A DNA stretch of 63,742 nucleotides from assembly GCA_964645785.1 (NCBI GenBank), contig CAZYAV010000007.1, forward strand, positions 1 to 63,742, written 5' to 3'. The notes under the pieces are model-generated. The model was not told the origin of the DNA. It did not search any database and was given only the letters and a program-made list of their open reading frames with translations. Numbering within the stretch: the stretch's first letter is position 1; each line of letters begins with the position of its first letter. This document shows positions 16,481 through 24,307 of the stretch, piece by piece. This stretch comes from CALWZE01 sp964645785. Its GTDB lineage: Bacteria > Bacillota > Clostridia > Oscillospirales > Ruminococcaceae. The position numbers and the translations under genes were made by a program.

Positions 16481-17863
16481 CTATATTTCAAAAATCCGCT
16501 TAATCACAGCTGTCAGCTGCGTTTTTACTTGACTCTCATCTTCCTCAAAGATAAACGGAAGTCGAATGAAGTGAATATTGATATCACCGGATTCACTCTG
16601 ACTCTTGCCGACAGGATAGTGCGGCTCTGCATCCTCATACCGATACATAGGATAGAGAAGGTATACGTCAGAGACATTGCGTTTCCGGGCATATTCGCAG
16701 ACCTGGTAGATATCCGTCTGTTTCGGTTCTTCGCTGACGACCTTTCTGACAGTTTCTGTGTCTCCTTCAAAACGAGCAACTTGCTTGTACTTAGTATCAA
16801 GAATAAAGACTTTGCCGTTCAGTTCCACAAGAATATCATGGCGCATGGTAAATGCAGCACCGAGAGATTGTCCAGCATATTGGATATCCTCAATCAAGTG
16901 CATATCGCTTTGTTGCAGACGGACTCTGCCGCCGCAATCTTCAACAACTTCCTGCATAAACCCGCCGATAAAGCCTTCAAATAGAAGTTCTGTCGGGAAG
17001 AGGAAGCAGAAGGATTCGTTGATATCCATCGTCAAGCCGGAAGTCTTGTTTAGCAGGAACATTTTGCTCATGCTGAGAATGATGCGATAGTTGCTATGCA
17101 TCTTACTGAGACGGACGCGATCGCAGTCACTTGGCGTACACTGCACATCGGAAACCTCACCCAGCTTCACCAGAATATGCCGAATCGCGTTTTGATTCCG
17201 TTTTGAGGTCGAGTTGATAATCTGCTTGCAGGTATACTTGATGACTCGGTTGACCCAGTTATCAAATTCAAACGTGGAATAGGAACAGCGGAACTTATTG
17301 CTCATTCCGTTGGGTATTTTTCGCACGATATAATCTGCAAAATCAAATTTGCCCTTGATATGGGAGATGTCTTCGGTTTCCTCAACATACTGGTAATACA
17401 AGCCGCGCTCTATGGCAGCACGGACATATCCCACATACAAAGTGATGAACAGTTCCCGGAGATCCTCAGCTTCACTTAGTTCTGTAGAAATGTTGATGAA
17501 CGGATATGATACCCTGTTACAATACTCCAGCCATCGAATGAGGTTTTTCATCAAATGGCTTTGAGTAAGATCTTCAGTTTCCTGATCCTCGGCCTCCGTT
17601 CGGAACATTTTCGGATAGATATTCAGCTGCTCGCCAGCAAACGCAATCGTCCCGATATAGTTCTTGGTACGTACTTCGCCTCTGCCTGTGAACGCAAGAA
17701 ACTGCTGTTTGGTATCAAAGCGACCATCATCATAGAAAACTGCCCGTTGATCCCAATTGTGCTGCAAAAAGTCCTCCAATTCTTCAAGCCCTTTCTGGGA
17801 TCTCCAGGAGGGCGGAAGAGATGAATTCCTTATTGCCGTTTCTTCATATCTGCTCAGTATCAT
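16481..17863 (-). CDS. McrC/LlaJI-type restriction endonuclease subunit
   Basis: A 460-residue McrC-like protein. The middle carries the family pattern YYQYVEETEDISHIKGKFDF (156-175). The C-terminal PD-(D/E)xK nuclease has RHDIL (341-345, D343) and LDTKYK (355-360, D356/K358). In McrBC this subunit cuts DNA and stimulates the McrB GTPase. With two cytosine methyltransferases in the same operon, the closer relatives by organisation are the LlaJI and BsuMI systems, which cut unmethylated target sites. The start overlaps the McrB-like stop by four bases (ATGA). Confidence 0.85.
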   Translation of the reverse strand: MILSRYEETAIRNSSLPPSWRSQKGLEELEDFLQHNWDQRAVFYDDGRFDTKQQFLAFTGRGEVRTKNYIGTIAFAGEQLNIYPKMFRTEAEDQETEDLTQSHLMKNLIRWLEYCNRVSYPFINISTELSEAEDLRELFITLYVGYVRAAIERGLYYQYVEETEDISHIKGKFDFADYIVRKIPNGMSNKFRCSYSTFEFDNWVNRVIKYTCKQIINSTSKRNQNAIRHILVKLGEVSDVQCTPSDCDRVRLSKMHSNYRIILSMSKMFLLNKTSGLTMDINESFCFLFPTELLFEGFIGGFMQEVVEDCGGRVRLQQSDMHLIEDIQYAGQSLGAAFTMRHDILVELNGKVFILDTKYKQVARFEGDTETVRKVVSEEPKQTDIYQVCEYARKRNVSDVYLLYPMYRYEDAEPHYPVGKSQSESGDINIHFIRLPFIFEEDESQVKTQLTAVIKRIFEI

Positions 17864-19806
17864 TCTTGAACATCCGCCTTTTCAACACGAACCCTGCTGA
17901 TCTTATCATCCACAATTTTGATGCCCAAATCTTTGAGCGCATCAGTCAATACTCCGATTACCTTTTTCTTGTTATCGTAATAATACTCATACAAGAGCGG
18001 AATGATGCTGTTGTTCAGAATCGCGCAGAGGTCATCCACCGTTTTCCCCATAAAATAGGAGTGACCAATCAACAGATCAGAGCTCTCAAGCGAATCAGCC
18101 AGAATCGTGTTGATTTTCGAAAGTACATTGCGGAGAGTGGGATCGTCAACAAGCGAGGCATTCGGATACTGCTCAATGAATTCAAATCTGCGCCGTAAAG
18201 CGGCATCAATCAGGGAAATCGACTTGTCTGCGGAGTTCATTGTGCCGACAATATAAAGATTGTTAGGCACAGCAAAGATGTCGCCGGATTGGAGTGTCGC
18301 GCAGGTTTCGTTGACTTCGCCCCAACGCTTGTCGCTTTCAATCAGAGTGATTAACTCGCCAAACACCTTGGAGATGTTGGCACGGTTGATTTCATCAATG
18401 ATGATGACATAGTTCTTCTCATGATTATCAAGGGCATCATCTGCAATGCGCTTGAACACACCGTCAACAGTTATGAAGGCCATCTTACCCGATTTGGTAT
18501 CAGGACGAAGCCCCTGGATAAACTCTTCATAGCCGTAGCTTTGATGGAATGTTGTGAAGACTATCTGGCCTTTGCGAACATAATCGTTATATGCAACCAT
18601 TACCGCTTTGCGTTCTTCATATGATTTCCGCCGGGTATCTACTGCACGGTTCTCAATTATGGCAAGGGCATATTCTGCGGTTGAATATGTTTTTCCAGTA
18701 CCAGGGGCTCCATAGATAATGAAGTTCAGCGGATGAATAAGGTTTACTCTTGGCGTCCGCACTACTTCAAGACAGGTTTTCTTCTTTGCGGTTTCTGAAT
18801 CACCGGTAGAAGTCGCCACATCCATATCATCTTCTACAGCATCGTCTGGCATCTCATCAACACCAGCGGTCTGATCAATATCATCACTATACTTTTCTTC
18901 GCACAAAGAATAGTCTTGCTCTTCATCGCCGAAGGTAAATGCGAGCAGTTGCTTCTTGATGTAACCGTCAGAAGCATCGACACGGTGAATAGCCTCACGC
19001 AAGACACCGGGGCCGAACCATGTCTTGAACGGATCAAGACGAGTCCAATCCACCTTGATTGTTTTGCCGTCACCAGCGTTTTCTGTAACAGTACCGATAG
19101 CTTTGATTCTCATAGCGCCGACCGTCTTGCCATGATTATCAAAAGGGAGGTTCTTCTTCTGCGTAAAGGTGGATTTTATCGCAATACGATCTCCAACAGC
19201 AATTGATTTAACAACGTCAATAAACTTGTCATCCCAACCATTTACCCAGATGCCGTTATCAATGTATTCGTCGGAGAAGTCCGTCCACTGACCATCAGCA
19301 TTGTTGCCGGTTGTTCCGACATACCAGGCAAATAACAAATCTGTATTATCAATAGGAATGTTCTGCACCTCATGAGTAATCTCAACATCAGGGAAAGCAG
19401 TCGCAATTCGATCATAAATTGGCAACCGATCACTGTCAAGAACTGCACCTATAACCCATTTATCGCCCCTCCTGACTGCAAGTGCAATAGCATCATAGTG
19501 CCCAACACCGGGACCAATGAATCGGCTGGCTGGAGAGATGCCGCCCTGAAGGTCTTCGGCATCGATGATGCCCAATGCAAACGAAAAATGCTGGGTTAAC
19601 GGCTTACCTTGAGCAAGTCGATTCCATAGATTACTTGCTCTTGATGTCGCAGCAGTAATATAAATTTTTTCTTCTTCAAGCTGAGTGAAGTCGGCAACGA
19701 TTTTAATAAGGTTGTCAAACTTCTTAGTGCTTGTATTACTTAGACCACCGGCGAAGCGGCTTTCAATGGAGTGTAGTTCATTATTGAAATCATCAGCATA
19801 ACTCAT
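17860..19806 (-). CDS. McrB-like AAA+ GTPase restriction subunit
   Basis: A 648-residue McrB-type motor. Residues 1-150 form a domain I do not recognise. Residues about 155-260 resemble an EVE/PUA-like DNA- or base-recognition domain (WDDKFIDVVKSIAVGDRIAI). The AAA+ module follows an acidic linker, with Walker A GAPGTGKT (366-373), Walker B VIIIDEINRAN (467-477), the McrB signature MNSADKS (523-529) and RRRFEF (538-543). It should translocate on DNA and activate the McrC-like nuclease. The target-recognition part differs from E. coli McrB, as expected for a sequence-specific system. It overlaps the methyltransferase by four bases; AAGGAGG. Confidence 0.87.
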   Translation of the reverse strand: MSYADDFNNELHSIESRFAGGLSNTSTKKFDNLIKIVADFTQLEEEKIYITAATSRASNLWNRLAQGKPLTQHFSFALGIIDAEDLQGGISPASRFIGPGVGHYDAIALAVRRGDKWVIGAVLDSDRLPIYDRIATAFPDVEITHEVQNIPIDNTDLLFAWYVGTTGNNADGQWTDFSDEYIDNGIWVNGWDDKFIDVVKSIAVGDRIAIKSTFTQKKNLPFDNHGKTVGAMRIKAIGTVTENAGDGKTIKVDWTRLDPFKTWFGPGVLREAIHRVDASDGYIKKQLLAFTFGDEEQDYSLCEEKYSDDIDQTAGVDEMPDDAVEDDMDVATSTGDSETAKKKTCLEVVRTPRVNLIHPLNFIIYGAPGTGKTYSTAEYALAIIENRAVDTRRKSYEERKAVMVAYNDYVRKGQIVFTTFHQSYGYEEFIQGLRPDTKSGKMAFITVDGVFKRIADDALDNHEKNYVIIIDEINRANISKVFGELITLIESDKRWGEVNETCATLQSGDIFAVPNNLYIVGTMNSADKSISLIDAALRRRFEFIEQYPNASLVDDPTLRNVLSKINTILADSLESSDLLIGHSYFMGKTVDDLCAILNNSIIPLLYEYYYDNKKKVIGVLTDALKDLGIKIVDDKISRVRVEKADVQE

Positions 19807-20984
19807 ATAGTGCCTTCCTCCTTGTTCTTAAGAAAAATCTCCATAGATTCAATAAACCGTGACGGATAATTTATCAATTCAGAAGAAACAGCTCTTGAGT
19901 AAAATCCTCTAAGACCTTTTTCCGTAAGAGGTTTTAATGGATATTCCAGATACTCTTCCAGATGCGGAGGCCTGTTATCCACAGGCCAAGTACCTACATC
20001 CACTTCAAACACCTGCCCATTATAGCCGAACGCAGCTTTGGGCCACTTTTTTCGGTTTATTTTTTTTGCAAGCCTATCATCAAATGATCCTGGATTGATT
20101 AAGGAATGCGCCAACCACCGGGACATATTTACACAAACGGCATTTCCAACCAAATGCCAACGATCTCCGCGTTTGGGCTTTGGCAGATCCATTGCGGGGA
20201 GAGTCCAATCGGAAGTGAATCCTTGTAATCTTTCAGCATCCCTAATCTCGGGTGTACCGAAGAAGTTTTCCTTCGGAATCCAAATCGCCGGAGGAGAAGG
20301 AATTCCAATCTTAGACCCGATTTTAAGAGTGGGAACAGCATCAACTGTCCACCCAAGTCCGAGTTTTCCCTCCGTCCAATAAAACCCATACAAGAGGTTT
20401 TCGTTTATTTCGCCAATAGTGTCATTCACAGGTGGCGTTTTCACATCCTGTGAAAAAAGCACATCGCAAACATTGTGATTCCTTGAAGCAACTAAAAGGA
20501 GTCGCAGCCTCCTTTGCGGCACCCCAAACGAACGCGCGTCGACAACACGATATCCCCATGAATACCCCAGTTTTTCAATTTCCGAGATTAGATATTTTAT
20601 TGCATTGCCGGAATCCAGACTGATCATATATGACACATTCTCAATAATGAGCCATTCTGGTAAATTAGAGTCCTCAAGAGAATTAAGGATTCTAAATAGA
20701 TGTTGAACAAGGCTTGATTGATTTCCATCAATGCCTTTTTTTAACCCCGCTTGACTCAAATCTTGACACGGAAAACCAGCAGTAACGATGTCAACCTTTG
20801 GAATTGAGGTTACTGTAGTAATATCATCAGCAATTGGCACATCAGGATAATGATAAGAGAGCACTGCTTTTGCGCGTTCATCTTTTTCGCAAAAGAACAC
20901 CGTCTTACATCCTTCTGAATGAAATCCTTCTTCAATGCCACCGATTCCAGCGAAGAAAGCGGCTATTGACAATTCTTTACTCAT
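19803..20984 (-). CDS. DNA cytosine-5 methyltransferase 2
   Basis: A 393-residue C5-cytosine methyltransferase. It has motif I FFAGIGGIEEGF, motif IV FPCQDLSQAG with catalytic Cys near 73, motif VI IIENVSYMI, motif VIII GVPQRRLRLLLVAS, and a C-terminal GNAV motif X. The target-recognition region between VIII and IX differs from its neighbour, so the two enzymes probably modify different strands or sites. I use the ATG at 20984 (AGAGGG nine bases upstream). A TTG at 20993, overlapping the previous stop, is possible. It likely protects host DNA from the McrB/McrC-like pair. Confidence 0.9.
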   Translation of the reverse strand: MSKELSIAAFFAGIGGIEEGFHSEGCKTVFFCEKDERAKAVLSYHYPDVPIADDITTVTSIPKVDIVTAGFPCQDLSQAGLKKGIDGNQSSLVQHLFRILNSLEDSNLPEWLIIENVSYMISLDSGNAIKYLISEIEKLGYSWGYRVVDARSFGVPQRRLRLLLVASRNHNVCDVLFSQDVKTPPVNDTIGEINENLLYGFYWTEGKLGLGWTVDAVPTLKIGSKIGIPSPPAIWIPKENFFGTPEIRDAERLQGFTSDWTLPAMDLPKPKRGDRWHLVGNAVCVNMSRWLAHSLINPGSFDDRLAKKINRKKWPKAAFGYNGQVFEVDVGTWPVDNRPPHLEEYLEYPLKPLTEKGLRGFYSRAVSSELINYPSRFIESMEIFLKNKEEGTI

Positions 20985-20989
20985 TACAA

Positions 20990-22228
20990 TCAACCCTCTG
21001 CTTCTCCAAGAAACTCGATTCCCAAGACATAACTGGCTTTTGAAGGAACCGCATTCCCGATTATTTGCTGCAATTCTCTACGTTTCACCCCTTCAAAATT
21101 GAAATAATCAGGGAAAAACTGTATTCTTGCTGCTTCATGTGGCGTTAGTGTCCTGCGACATTTAGGATGCACAAAACGTCCCTGTCCATTTGAGCCAAAT
21201 CCGCCGGTAATAGTGGGCGAAGGCATATCCCAAAACATTCTTCCATATACAGATGTATAACTATGCTTTTTGAGACGATGGCAGTCAGGCCTCTCGCTGT
21301 TTGGCAAGTCATACAGGTTATTATCAAAAAGATAGTCTATTCGTTTCTTGTTAGTAGCGGACGAGTTCGCAGGAGTATCAAATACTGTATCGTTTTGGAT
21401 GTCCAGTAGGTCTTCAATGGCCCATTGAACCGTTTTTTCCGCCGTCTTGTGAAGTTCAGTAGCCCTTGGGATACTGACATTCTTTTCTCTTGAGGCTATT
21501 AGAAAGAAACGTTTCCTTTTTTGCGGAACTCCTATATCTGACATGTTAATCACGCTGGAATCAACACTATAGCCGAGCTTTATCAGTTCTGCTTTTGCGA
21601 TATCGACAACATTATGCGTATCGTGCTGGACGCCAGGAACATTTTCAATAATAAGGAATCTCGGTCTTGTTATTTCCACACACCTAATCATGCGAAGATA
21701 GAGCAAATTTCGCGGGTCACTTCTTCTTGTGTGATTGTTCAAATCAGAGTTACCCTGACACGGCGGACCTCCAATAAGAATATCGATTGCGCCTGTTAAT
21801 TCACAGAACCGTTTTTCTTTCTCAGATAATGGATCTCCAAGTTCTGAATCAATGTACTGTTCTATTGGATCAGAAATTACTACCGCAGGATTGAAATTCT
21901 TTCGATACAGTTCCAAAGCTGCCGGTGCCATATCCGCAGCAAGAACAGATACGAAATTATACTCTAACGCTCGACAAGCTTCAGCGATACCGAGCGTCAA
22001 TCCACCACAACCACAGAACAGATCAACGACCCTAATATCTCCTCTGTCGAATGAAGTACCCGGAGTCACTTTGCTCCTGAGCCAATATTGATCGAAAGCA
22101 CTTTCATCAGACGTTCTATCAACCCCCGGTGCATTATCTAATTCTATTTCGGACGAATATGTACCGCCATTCTCAAAGGTTATTATTCTTTGTAAGACGC
22201 CATCCATTCGTTTATACTGATACTTCAT
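20990..22228 (-). CDS. DNA cytosine-5 methyltransferase 1
   Basis: A 412-residue C5-cytosine methyltransferase. Motif I is VVDLFCGCGGLTLGI, motif IV GGPPCQGNSDL (catalytic Cys near 157), motif VI IIENVPGV, motif VIII GVPQKRKRFFLIAS, and motifs IX/X are RTLTPHEAARIQ and IGNAVPS. The first 65 residues are an extra N-terminal segment. The ATG at 22228 follows a weak GAAGGCGATAGGA; the frame reaches 22279, inside the upstream HTH gene. It is the first enzyme gene, so protection would be made before the nuclease. Confidence 0.9.
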   Translation of the reverse strand: MKYQYKRMDGVLQRIITFENGGTYSSEIELDNAPGVDRTSDESAFDQYWLRSKVTPGTSFDRGDIRVVDLFCGCGGLTLGIAEACRALEYNFVSVLAADMAPAALELYRKNFNPAVVISDPIEQYIDSELGDPLSEKEKRFCELTGAIDILIGGPPCQGNSDLNNHTRRSDPRNLLYLRMIRCVEITRPRFLIIENVPGVQHDTHNVVDIAKAELIKLGYSVDSSVINMSDIGVPQKRKRFFLIASREKNVSIPRATELHKTAEKTVQWAIEDLLDIQNDTVFDTPANSSATNKKRIDYLFDNNLYDLPNSERPDCHRLKKHSYTSVYGRMFWDMPSPTITGGFGSNGQGRFVHPKCRRTLTPHEAARIQFFPDYFNFEGVKRRELQQIIGNAVPSKASYVLGIEFLGEAEG

Positions 22229-22245
22229 TATCCTATCGCCTTCAT

Positions 22246-22440
22246 TTACTCTATTGCGCTCTTGCCGCTTTTTACCCACTCATCAAGTTCAGAGCATTTG
22301 AATTTCCACTGTTTTCCTATCTTTTGAGCGGGAATACCTTTTCCTTTGCGAATCCAGTCACGGATGGTGGCAGGTTTAACTCCAAGGTATTCGGCAGCTT
22401 CTTCAATATTAATCCACTTATCGTTTGTTAGTTCGGCCAT
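22246..22440 (-). CDS. excisionase/AlpA-like HTH DNA-binding protein heading the defence operon
   Basis: A 64-residue MerR/excisionase-family helix-turn-helix protein: WINIEEAAEYLGVKPATIRD, a short wing with GIPAQKIGKQWKF, then a C-terminal ELDEWVKSG. Such proteins act as excisionases or small regulators. AAGGAGG lies before the ATG at 22440. It lies 17 bp before the first methyltransferase and directly behind the operon promoter, so a role as control protein for the restriction genes is likely. An older role as the element's excisionase cannot be excluded because it lies near the tRNA end. Confidence 0.8.
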   Translation of the reverse strand: MAELTNDKWINIEEAAEYLGVKPATIRDWIRKGKGIPAQKIGKQWKFKCSELDEWVKSGKSAIE

Positions 22441-22456
22441 GGGGGGCAACCTCCTT

Positions 22457-22514
22457 AATCGCAATCTAACCCATATAACCATTTTAGTATAGCACGATTT
22501 GGTGCGATTTTCAA
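22457..22514 (-). promoter_or_regulatory. promoter of the defence operon with repeated half-sites
   Basis: On the minus strand TTGAAA (22514-22509) and TATACT (22491-22486) are 17 bp apart, 46 bp before the HTH start codon. TGCGATT (22503-22509), a related CACGATT (22493-22499) and the inverted AATCGCA (22457-22463) surround the core promoter and start site. They could be binding sites for the HTH protein encoded first in the operon. Confidence 0.7.
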
Positions 22515-22670
22515 TACGTTTCTTGTGAAAATTTATCGTTATATGCTGTTTATTGTAATTTGTTGTTATCCTCTTTTATATCTAACCTTTAGCCTCGCCA
22601 CGCAATTATCTAACCCATAGTCTCGTAATTCGGCTTTTTCGGAGTGCAGGTTAGACGATGAAAAAGTATG

Positions 22671-22723
22671 AAAGGGATTCCGAGCTGCCTCCGGTTTTTG
22701 AGGGCAGACCCCGGAATCCCTTT
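22671..22723. terminator. bidirectional hairpin, likely terminator
   Basis: AAAGGGATTCCG (22671-22682) pairs perfectly with CGGAATCCCTTT (22712-22723); the loop holds a second stem (CTGCCT/AGGGCAG). The A/T-flanked long stem is typical of bidirectional terminators. It insulates the defence-operon promoter region from the tRNA side. Confidence 0.6.
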
Positions 22724-22815
22724 ATTTCAGTACATTTCAGCCTTTTCCGGCGTCGGTTCTCGTCATCAATGCTACTGCCTCCACGTGGATTGTGTGTGTA
22801 GGATACTATCTCTAT

Positions 22816-23019
22816 AACCTTTTAATTTTTTCTTGAACCTTTTAATTATTCTATGAAAAATTAAAAGGTTAGGCAGAGTGGGTTCACTTTTTCTGGCGGC
22901 GGCAGTTGCTCGGAAACCCTATATACAAAAAAAGCGAGGTTGGCAGGTTCTGACTTGAACCCACTAACCTCGCTTTTAGCTTTATATCAAGAACTATTCA
23001 ATAGGAAAAATTAAAAGGT
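22816..23019. repeat. cluster of AACCTTTTAATT repeats
   Basis: AACCTTTTAATT occurs at 22816-22827 and 22836-22847, exactly 20 bp apart, and inverted at 22859-22870. An 11-base inverted copy lies at 23009-23019. The 15-mer GAAAAATTAAAAGGT is shared by the last two sites. The cluster may be protein-binding sites or remnants of recombination at the tRNA terminator. Confidence 0.55.
22931..22977. terminator. imperfect long hairpin with A/T flanks
   Basis: AAAAAGCGAGGTTGGCAGGTTC pairs, with a few mismatches, with the following GAACCCACTAACCTCGCTTTT around a six-base loop. It looks like a bidirectional intrinsic terminator between the element end and tRNA-Ser. Confidence 0.5.
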
Positions 23020-23054
23020 GCAGTAGCAAATTGTATCATTGCTACTGCACCTTT
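23007..23054 (-). terminator. terminator of tRNA-Ser
   Basis: On the minus strand, directly after the tRNA, AAAGGTGCAGTAGCAA pairs with TTGCTACTGCACCTTT and is followed by TTTTAATTTTT. The stem is about 15 bp. It is a strong rho-independent terminator. Confidence 0.85.
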
Positions 23055-23055
23055 G

Positions 23056-23147
23056 TGGCGGAGAAGGAGGGATTTGAACCCTCGAGGCGTTTTACCACCT
23101 ACACGATTTCCAATCGTGCGCCCTCGGCCGGACTAGGCGACTTCTCC
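23056..23147 (-). tRNA. tRNA-Ser (anticodon GGA), CCA encoded
   Basis: The gene folds as a class II tRNA. The acceptor GGAGAAG (23147-23141) pairs with CTTCTCC (23066-23060), the discriminator is G, and the encoded CCA lies at 23058-23056. The anticodon arm is CACGATT-GGA-AATCGTG with GGA at 23111-23109, the variable arm is long, and the T arm contains GGTTCAAATCC. It reads UCC/UCU serine codons. It marks the right border of the AT-rich mobile element; tRNA 3' ends are common integration sites. Confidence 0.97.
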
Positions 23148-23275
23148 ATACTGTGCATTCAACTGTAACGTGCCTAATTATAATACCGAAAAAAAAGCAA
23201 TTCGTCAAGTGCTGCCCGCAAATTCCTTTGCGCTTTCAGGCGGGAGAGGTGGAAAAAGGAACTGAACAGCGCAAC

Positions 23276-23310
23276 GCCGCCCCCGGCTGCACAGAGCAGC
23301 CGGGGGCGGC
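23276..23310. repeat. perfect 15-bp GC-rich hairpin
   Basis: GCCGCCCCCGGCTGC (23276-23290) pairs perfectly with GCAGCCGGGGGCGGC (23296-23310) around ACAGA. There is no T-run, but the stem is strong enough to stop or stabilise transcripts. It lies about 60 bp downstream of the XRE regulator's stop codon. Confidence 0.55.
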
Positions 23311-23373
23311 GTGTGGGCTCATTGATTTTAACAAATTGACCCCGTCCGGGGTGCAGGGGATTTTCTGCAAGCT

Positions 23374-23619
23374 CTACAAGCGGTTTTTGCGCGCCCTCTG
23401 CCGAACGTCCTCCTCATCGCACATGGCGTCAAGGCTTAAGTCAAACGCGTAAGCAATCTGCAGCGCCGTCTCAAGGTTCGGAAGTGCGTCGCCCGCTTCC
23501 AGGTTTTGCAGCTGACGAACCGAAATGCCGCACAGCTCGGACGCCTTGTCCTGGGAAAGGCCGCGCTGTTTTCTCGCATTCCGCAGATCCTGTGCAAATC
23601 TGTCACGAACGCTCATCAT
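23374..23619 (-). CDS. XRE-family transcriptional regulator
   Basis: An 81-residue, single-domain Cro/CI-type regulator with the helix-turn-helix LSQDKASELCGISVRQLQNL followed by ETALQIAYAFDLSLDAM, an arrangement seen in antitoxin-like and free-standing XRE proteins. It has a basic tail. GGGAG lies five bases before the ATG at 23619; ATGs at 23625 and 23616 are also possible. A perfect 18-bp palindrome about 50 bp upstream is its likely operator. There is no toxin-like neighbour. Confidence 0.8.
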   Translation of the reverse strand: MMSVRDRFAQDLRNARKQRGLSQDKASELCGISVRQLQNLEAGDALPNLETALQIAYAFDLSLDAMCDEEDVRQRARKNRL

Positions 23620-23665
23620 TCTCACTCCCTACATTAAAATTCTATGTTATTTTTGCTTTCTGAGC

Positions 23666-23683
23666 CACGAAATATATTTCGTG
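23666..23683. promoter_or_regulatory. 18-bp perfect palindrome, probable operator
   Basis: CACGAAATATATTTCGTG reads the same on both strands. It lies 47 bp upstream of the XRE gene in an AT-rich promoter-like region (a weak TAGAAT lies at 23644-23639 on the minus strand). The position and symmetry fit an operator for the dimeric XRE protein. Confidence 0.55.
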
Positions 23684-24172
23684 CGCAAAAAATTCAGACA
23701 TTTGCACAAACAAACAGCGAATTCCGTGGGGGTGTGTCCGGGAAAACTCCTATGACTTTCCGTTATTTTGCACAATGAACTTAAATGACGCGGCGGCAGT
23801 CCCCTTTCGGAACCTGCCGGCGCCGCACGCGATTTCACCGGCGGCCTGCGGAACAGAGCTGCTTTCGTCCTCTTTTGGGGGTGTAACAGCCGATAACAAT
23901 CGCCGGGCTGCCGGGCGGCAAGTCCCCCCGCTCTCCGAACCCGGGCAGGCGCACATAGCCGCGGAGCCGTCCCGCAAGGCCACGCCGGCGCCCGCAAACA
24001 GACAGCCGTTTTCTGCCGACCCCCGGCTACCGCCCCATTCCGGCCGCCCGCAACCGCCCGACCCCGCCCTGCCCGCGTGGGGTTCCCGGCCGCCTCCCAT
24101 TTTGCCGGAGCCGGAACCGAATGGCGTTGAAAAAAAGCGGCGCGGTGCGTCGTTTCATGCACAGCAGGTTTA
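23684..24172. other. GC-rich intergenic stretch, no gene seen
   Basis: Several open frames run through this stretch on both strands. They lack ribosome sites, overlap one another and have low-complexity Pro/Ala/Arg composition typical of GC-rich chance frames. I see no RNA gene. Confidence 0.5.
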
Positions 24173-24201
24173 TTGACGGGAATTTTTGCAAAGGATAAAA
24201 T
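24173..24201 (+). promoter_or_regulatory. promoter of the cardiolipin synthase gene
   Basis: TTGACG (24173-24178) and TAAAAT (24196-24201) are separated by 17 bp. The predicted transcript has a leader of about 100 bases before the cls start codon. Confidence 0.65.
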
Positions 24202-24307
24202 AATAGCAGCAAAAGCCCGCCGGTTTTGTTTAATGAAGCGGCTCGCGCCGGGCGGTTCTGCCGGCACAGTCGGCGTGCAGAAGCCCGCGGGCAGGAAAAG
24301 GGATCCT

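Larger units (their letters stand above)
22515..23055. other. AT-rich non-coding end of the element
   Basis: About 540 bp without a convincing gene lie between the defence-operon promoter and tRNA-Ser. They contain a bidirectional hairpin (22671-22723), a cluster of AACCTTTTAATT repeats (22816-23019), a long imperfect hairpin (22931-22977) and the tRNA terminator. No integrase gene is present here. This is where an attachment site for integration at the 3' end of the tRNA would be expected. Confidence 0.55.

Noticed and set aside
16481..19806. Classical type IV McrBC
   Set aside because: The operon also encodes two C5-cytosine methyltransferases, which fits a LlaJI/BsuMI-like system better. 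Methyl-dependent cutting is not excluded by sequence alone.
22671..23019. CRISPR array
   Set aside because: Repeats are short, few and partly inverted, with irregular spacing and no cas genes. Nothing array-like occurs elsewhere in the window.
23647..24267. 206-codon minus-strand open frame with overlapping frames on both strands
   Set aside because: It is Arg/Pro/Ala-rich, lacks a ribosome site, and crosses the XRE operator and the cls promoter.
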